Origin: Plantactinospora soyae | GTDB lineage: Bacteria > Actinomycetota > Actinomycetes > Mycobacteriales > Micromonosporaceae | Reading direction: 5' to 3' | Assembly: GCF_014874095.1 (NCBI RefSeq) | Contig: NZ_JADBEB010000001.1 | Coordinates: 6,510,001 to 6,574,000, forward strand | DNA: 64,000 nt | Shown here: one piece after another, positions 60,113-64,000 of the stretch | Layout of the letters: each line of letters starts with the position of its first letter | Numbering within the stretch: the stretch's first letter is position 1 | Position numbers and translations under genes: made by a program | Notes under the pieces: generated by a model | Databases searched by the model: none | Told to the model about the DNA's origin: nothing | The model's input: the letters and a program-made list of their open reading frames with translations, nothing else

Positions 60113-61762
60113 TTACGCGGGCTGGATGGACAGCGCGTGCCGGAAGACGTTCCGGGGATCCCAACGGGACTTCGCCCGTTGCAGCCGGGGATAGTTCGCC
60201 CGGTAGTACAGGTCGGACCAGGGCACCCCGGAGGTGTTCCAGGCCGGGTCCGCCAGGTCGACGTCCGGATAGTTGATGTAGGAACCGTCGTTCGCGTCGT
60301 CCGCTACCGGTACCCCGCCGGTGTCGGCGTACATGTCCCGGTAGAACTCGCGGATCCAGGCCAGGTGCTGGGCGTCCTCGGCCGGATCGACCCAGCCGGC
60401 GAGGTAGAAGAGCTTGATCACCGAGTCGCGTTGGGCGGTGGCCGTCGCCGTCGACGGGACGGCGTTGATCCGCCCGCCATAGGTGTTGAGGCTGAGAGAG
60501 CCGGCCGGGTTGGCATAGTCGGGCCGGGTCAGGTGGTGGTAGGCGGCGGCGAGTTGCCGGTCGGTGAAGGCCCTGCGCAGGTACCCCGCCTTGGTCTTCA
60601 GCCGCCACCGCTTGCCGTCGTCGCCGTTGCCCCGGAGCACCGAGGCCAGCCACGGCAGGTCTTCCTGGGTACGGACCGGCGTGACGCCGACGCCCTCAGC
60701 CAGTGCCGCGACGTGCGCGTCGAGCAGCCGTACGGCATCGGCACCCCCGGCGACCTGGCCGATCAGCGAGTGGCTGCCGGCGGGGCGACGGGACAGCAAC
60801 AGTTCGCCGTACAGCCTGGCCTCGGGCGTACCGGGCCGGCCGTACCGTTCGCACCAGGTGCCGAAGTTCCGGGCCAGCCGGCGGAAACCCCGCTCGTCCA
60901 TGCCCTCCCACGGCCACTGGACGGTGAAGCTGAGCACCGACCCGGGCGGCCGGGGCAGCAGCTCGCCGGGATCGTTCCCCCGGGCTCCCGGCGACCGGAA
61001 CCAGTACCGGGTCACGATGCCGAAGTTCCCGCCGCCGCCACCGGTGTGCGCCCACCACAGTTCCCGGTTCGGGTCGGCCGGTTCCCGGCTCGCGAACACC
61101 GTACGGGCGGTACCCGATGGGTCCACCGTGACCACCTCGACGGCGTACAGATGGTCGACGATGAGCCCGTGCGACCGGGACAGCGGGCCGTAGCCGCCGC
61201 CCGCGACGTGCCCGCCGGCGCCCACTCCCGGGCATGAGCCGCCGGGGAGCGTCACGCCCCAGCCGAGATACAACCGGCGGTAGACCTCGCCCAGCGTGGC
61301 GCCGGCCTCCACTGCGAACGCGGCGCGGAGCGGGTCGTAGTAGACCCCGGTCATCCCGGACAGATCGATCACCATTCGGACCGCCGGGCCGTCCACGAAG
61401 TCCTCGAAGCAGTGGCCGCCACTCCGCACGGCGACCCGCCGCCCGGCCCGTACGGCGTCCTGCACGGCGGCGGCCACCTGCTCGGTGGAGCCCACCACCC
61501 GGATCTCGTCCGGCGTCCCCACGAACCGTCGGTTGCCACGTCGGGTCAGGTCCGGATAGCGCGGATCGTCCGGACCGACCCGCACCGGACCCAGCGGTGG
61601 CGGCCCGCCGGCGATCGGCGGGCTGCTGCTGATCGGCGGACCAGCGGTGATCGGTGGGCCAGCGACTGCGGGCCGGGGCCGGAGTCCTCGCTGGAGGGTC
61701 AGTCCGGCGGCCGTCACCGCGGCCGCGCCCAGCAGGACGTCTCGGCGGCTGTGTGCACTCAT
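60113..61762 (-). CDS. Tat-exported FAD-linked oxidase (berberine-bridge-enzyme type)
   Basis: ATG 61762 gives 549 residues beginning with a twin-arginine signal (SRRDVLLGAAAVTAAG). A short proline/isoleucine-rich spacer follows. The FAD domain has RSGGHCFEDFVDG with the flavin-linking His, and GSCPGVGAGGHVAGGGYG with the flavin-linking Cys, so the cofactor is probably bound at two residues. The C-terminal YYRANYPRLQRAKSRWDPRN is the usual BBE motif. It should oxidise sugars, alcohols or alkaloid-like compounds outside the cell. Confidence 0.9.
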   Translation of the reverse strand: MSAHSRRDVLLGAAAVTAAGLTLQRGLRPRPAVAGPPITAGPPISSSPPIAGGPPPLGPVRVGPDDPRYPDLTRRGNRRFVGTPDEIRVVGSTEQVAAAVQDAVRAGRRVAVRSGGHCFEDFVDGPAVRMVIDLSGMTGVYYDPLRAAFAVEAGATLGEVYRRLYLGWGVTLPGGSCPGVGAGGHVAGGGYGPLSRSHGLIVDHLYAVEVVTVDPSGTARTVFASREPADPNRELWWAHTGGGGGNFGIVTRYWFRSPGARGNDPGELLPRPPGSVLSFTVQWPWEGMDERGFRRLARNFGTWCERYGRPGTPEARLYGELLLSRRPAGSHSLIGQVAGGADAVRLLDAHVAALAEGVGVTPVRTQEDLPWLASVLRGNGDDGKRWRLKTKAGYLRRAFTDRQLAAAYHHLTRPDYANPAGSLSLNTYGGRINAVPSTATATAQRDSVIKLFYLAGWVDPAEDAQHLAWIREFYRDMYADTGGVPVADDANDGSYINYPDVDLADPAWNTSGVPWSDLYYRANYPRLQRAKSRWDPRNVFRHALSIQPA

Positions 61763-61937
61763 CTGATGGTCTTCCTTCGAGGTCGACTCGCCCTGCGAAC
61801 CAGGGCCGTCGATCACGGTAGGAAGATCTCGGCGCTCCCAGAATCCGGCTGGCAACCGGCTTCCGGGTCCGGCTGGCCGCCGAACCGTCCGGGGGACCTC
61901 CGCACCGACGAAAAGTAACCACCTCGCCGGCTCAGGG

Positions 61938-61995
61938 GTGTTAGGAAGGGCCCCTTCTTATACAAGAAACGATAAGAAGGGGCCCTTCCTTACAG
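61938..61995. repeat. Palindromic repeat copy C (best preserved)
   Basis: Arms of 21 bases (61941-61961 and 61972-61992) match at 20 of 21 positions around a ten-base loop ACAAGAAACG. Each arm contains an inner GGGCCC palindrome. It lies between the start of the oxidase gene and the end of the TetR gene at 62031, in gene-free DNA. Copies A and B align to it without gaps. Confidence 0.8.
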
Positions 61996-62030
61996 GCCAG
62001 GGCAGGTAGGCGGGCGAGTCGTTCGCGGTG

Positions 62031-62627
62031 CTACGCCGCCGGGGTCGCGCGGGCAGACTGGAGTAGGGCGAGCGCTGCCTGCTTGGCGAGGCGGGCGGCG
62101 TCGGCGTCGGCGTGGTGGTCGGCGAGGACCGTGGCGCCCACCCTGAGGGCCAGCATCTGCTTGGCGACGCTGACAGCGTCGGCGGCACCAGCACGGCGAG
62201 CGATACCGGTCAGCAGGTCGAGCTGGCGGTCCAGGTGCTGTCGGGCCACGGCGTTTGCCGGGCCGTCGTGGTGTTGGGCGGCCGCGTTGAGGATGGCACA
62301 GCCCCGGAAGGTGGGTTCGTCATGCCACCGTCCAAGCGCGTCGAAGACGGCGGCGAGCTGATCGATCGGTTCCTCGCCAGCCGCTGTGACGGCGTCGTGC
62401 AGCCAGCGCAGGATGCTGTCGCTGCGCGCCTCCAGAACCGCCTGCACCAGCCCGTCCTTCGAGCCGAAGTGGCGGTAGAGAGTTTCCTTGGACACGCCGA
62501 TCGTCGAACACAGCTCGGCCACCCCGATGCCGTCAAGGCCGCGCTGGTACAGCAGCCGGGTGGCCGCGCGCAGGATGCCGGCGCGAGTCTGGGCGGGATC
62601 GAGTGTCGCGCCTTTGGCAACGGGCAT
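62031..62627 (-). CDS. TetR-family regulator of the alpha/beta hydrolase
   Basis: ATG 62627 gives 198 residues. The DNA-binding domain reads RAATRLLYQRGLDGIGVAEL and CSTIGVSKETLYRHFGSKDG. The C-terminal domain resembles YxaF/LmrA-like regulators (ALGRWHDEPTFRGCAILNAA). It is divergent from the hydrolase gene, and two ACCGATCGGT palindromes fill the space between, so it likely represses both directions. Confidence 0.88.
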   Translation of the reverse strand: MPVAKGATLDPAQTRAGILRAATRLLYQRGLDGIGVAELCSTIGVSKETLYRHFGSKDGLVQAVLEARSDSILRWLHDAVTAAGEEPIDQLAAVFDALGRWHDEPTFRGCAILNAAAQHHDGPANAVARQHLDRQLDLLTGIARRAGAADAVSVAKQMLALRVGATVLADHHADADAARLAKQAALALLQSARATPAA

Positions 62628-62639
62628 GACGAAGATAGT

Positions 62640-62693
62640 ACCGATCGGTTCGAAGTATCTGCTAGCCTCTCGCCCAATCGAACCGATCGGTTC
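62640..62693. promoter_or_regulatory. Two ACCGATCGGT operators in a divergent promoter
   Basis: Perfect ten-base palindromes lie at 62640-62649 and 62682-62691; the second extends to a 14-base palindrome GAACCGATCGGTTC. They are 42 bases apart, four helical turns, allowing repressor dimers on the same face of the helix. TetR gene and hydrolase gene start on either side. Confidence 0.7.
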
Positions 62694-62709
62694 CATCTGC
62701 GAGGTGATC

Positions 62710-63552
62710 ATGACGGCCGACTTCCTGGTGACCGACCCCTTGAGTACCGCCCCGCCGGCCAGCACGCCAGCGGTGACGGTCACCAGCGGCGGCGAGGCGC
62801 TGCTGGGTGTGCTGCACATACCGGCAGGTGCCGGACCTCATCCGGTCGTGGTGCTGCTGAACGGGTTCCCGGGCAACGAACGCAACTTCGACCTCGCCCA
62901 GGCGCTACGACGCGCTGGATACGCGACGCTGGTGTTCCACTACCGCGGCTCGTGGGGCGTGGGTGGTTCCTGGTCGTGGCGCAACGTGCTCGACGACGCC
63001 ATCCGGGTGGTGGCCGCCGTCCGCGAGGACGCCTTCTCCATCGCCCACCGGCTGGACCCGCGGCGCTTGGCCGTGGTTGGGCACAGCCTCGGCGGGTTCG
63101 CGGCGCTGATGACCGCCGCCGCTGACCCGGGGGTGGGCGCGGTCGTCTCGGTGGCCGGATTCGACTTCGGCCCCGCGTCAGTGGCGAGCCTGGCCGACCC
63201 GGAGGTCCGATCCGCGTACGTGGAGGCGTGGGACGGCGAGCTGCTACCGCTGCGGGGCACCAGCGGCGAGGCGCTCGTCGCCGAGATGGAAGCCGCCGGG
63301 CAGGCGTGGAGTCTGGCCCGACTCGCACCGCGTCTGGCGGACCGGCCGGTGATGCTCGTCGGGACCGGCCGGGACACGGTCACTCCCGCCGACGTGCATC
63401 ACCGGCCGTTGGTAGAGGCGTACCAGGCGCACCCGGTGCATCGGCTGGAACACCGGCTCTTCCCGACCGACCACGCGCTGTCCGACCACCGGGTGGCGCT
63501 GGCCCGCACCATCGCGGACTTCCTCGACCGGCGCCTGCGGACACCGGTGTGA
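62710..63552 (+). CDS. Alpha/beta hydrolase
   Basis: ATG 62710 gives 280 residues, with the strand VVVLLNGFPGNERNFDLAQA, the nucleophile elbow VVGHSLGGFAALM, an acid in LVGTGRDTVTPAD and the catalytic histidine in FPTDHALSDH. It is a dienelactone-hydrolase/esterase-like enzyme without a signal peptide. GTGA overlap couples it to the MFS transporter gene, suggesting that both serve uptake or resistance for one compound sensed by the TetR regulator. Confidence 0.87.
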   Translation: MTADFLVTDPLSTAPPASTPAVTVTSGGEALLGVLHIPAGAGPHPVVVLLNGFPGNERNFDLAQALRRAGYATLVFHYRGSWGVGGSWSWRNVLDDAIRVVAAVREDAFSIAHRLDPRRLAVVGHSLGGFAALMTAAADPGVGAVVSVAGFDFGPASVASLADPEVRSAYVEAWDGELLPLRGTSGEALVAEMEAAGQAWSLARLAPRLADRPVMLVGTGRDTVTPADVHHRPLVEAYQAHPVHRLEHRLFPTDHALSDHRVALARTIADFLDRRLRTPV

Positions 63553-64000
63553 CCACGTGGCGGTGGCGGTCGGCGCGCCTCGCGCTGGGCACCGCGTCGG
63601 CGCTCGGCCTCGGCCGGTTCGCCTACGGGCTGGTGCTGCCGGCCATGGCCGAGCAACTGCGTTGGGATCTGGCCCGTGCCGGCGCGATGACCACCGCGAA
63701 CGGGCTCGGCTACCTCGTCGGGGCAACGGCCACCGCCGCGCTCGCCCGCCGGCTGGGCGTCGCGGCGACGTTCCGACTCGGCATGGTGCTCTGCACCGTC
63801 GCCCTCGCCGCGACCGCCATCAGTGCCCACTATCCCGCACTTCTCGCCGCCAGGGCGGTGGCCGGGTTCGCCGGAGCCATGGTGTTCATCGCCGGAGCGG
63901 TCCTTGCCCCGACCACGGTCTACTTCGCCGGTACCGGGCTCGGGATCGTGCTCAGTGGTGCGGTTATCCCGCCTCTGCTGGACCAGCATCCGCAACGCTG
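63549..64000 (+). CDS. MFS transporter, YbfB/YjiJ-like, 5' part
   Basis: GTG 63549 overlaps the hydrolase stop as GTGA. The frame stays open to the window end, giving 150 residues. The start LGTASALGLGRFAYGLVLPA is the conserved first helix of YbfB/YjiJ MFS proteins, followed by helices around ANGLGYLVGATATAALARRL and AVAGFAGAMVFIAGAV. The 3' end lies outside the window, so substrate and full length cannot be judged. Confidence 0.83.
   Translation, partial: MTTWRWRSARLALGTASALGLGRFAYGLVLPAMAEQLRWDLARAGAMTTANGLGYLVGATATAALARRLGVAATFRLGMVLCTVALAATAISAHYPALLAARAVAGFAGAMVFIAGAVLAPTTVYFAGTGLGIVLSGAVIPPLLDQHPQR

Overview
This is a high-GC actinobacterial chromosome segment, most likely from a Micromonosporaceae genus such as Micromonospora or Plantactinospora. 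The pointers are strong GC bias at third codon positions, many GTG starts, ATGA/GTGA translational couplings, a Scr1/DUF397 pair, a hopanoid cluster and a SapB-type morphogen cluster. The assignment rests on gene content only. No rRNA, tRNA, CRISPR array or transposase was seen, and the gene runs at both ends are cut by the window.

Layout. 1-4.3 kb: end of a long-chain acyl-CoA ligase, then LivH-LivM-LivK-type ABC importer parts without the ATPases. 4.3-8.3 kb: two divergent glycosyltransferases (UGT-like and MGDG-synthase-like) and a DMT permease. 8.5-17.3 kb: a hopanoid operon (hpnC, hpnD, hpnE, polyprenyl synthase, shc, an hpnG-ispH gene fusion, hpnH) covering isoprenoid supply, squalene, hopene and adenosylhopene. 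17.3-31.8 kb: mixed genes: SDR, Scr1-type regulator with DUF397 protein, GGDEF protein, M15-like peptidase plus asparagine synthetase, SigE-family sigma factor with an overlapping membrane partner, PLP aminotransferase, a repeat-rich surface-type protein, two LuxR-type response regulators and a TetR regulator. 31.8-34 kb: NodU/CmcH-type carbamoyltransferase and a GtrA protein.

34-40.7 kb holds the most striking locus, a class III lanthipeptide cluster in the order of Streptomyces ramC-ramS-ramA-ramB. It has a LanKC synthetase, a 41-residue precursor whose core is almost SapB, and a two-gene ABC exporter. Divergent from it, 41.1-51.8 kb is a sugar operon: ABC importer, PHP hydrolase, sugar isomerase, Gfo/Idh/MocA oxidoreductase and GH38 alpha-mannosidase. 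51.8-64 kb: a SoxR-type regulator facing an NmrA-SnoaL fusion and an F420-type reductase; a methyltransferase; a three-gene unit (two-TM protein of unknown fold, cupin-like protein, inositol-monophosphatase-like enzyme); an aldo/keto reductase with its TetR regulator and three matching operators; a Tat-exported BBE-type oxidase; and a second TetR facing an alpha/beta hydrolase and a truncated MFS transporter.

Three copies of a ~58-bp palindromic repeat occur, one inside the shc coding sequence. Short micro-ORFs bridge operon genes at three places. These, the lanthipeptide precursor and the HpnG-IspH fusion are the observations most worth following up.
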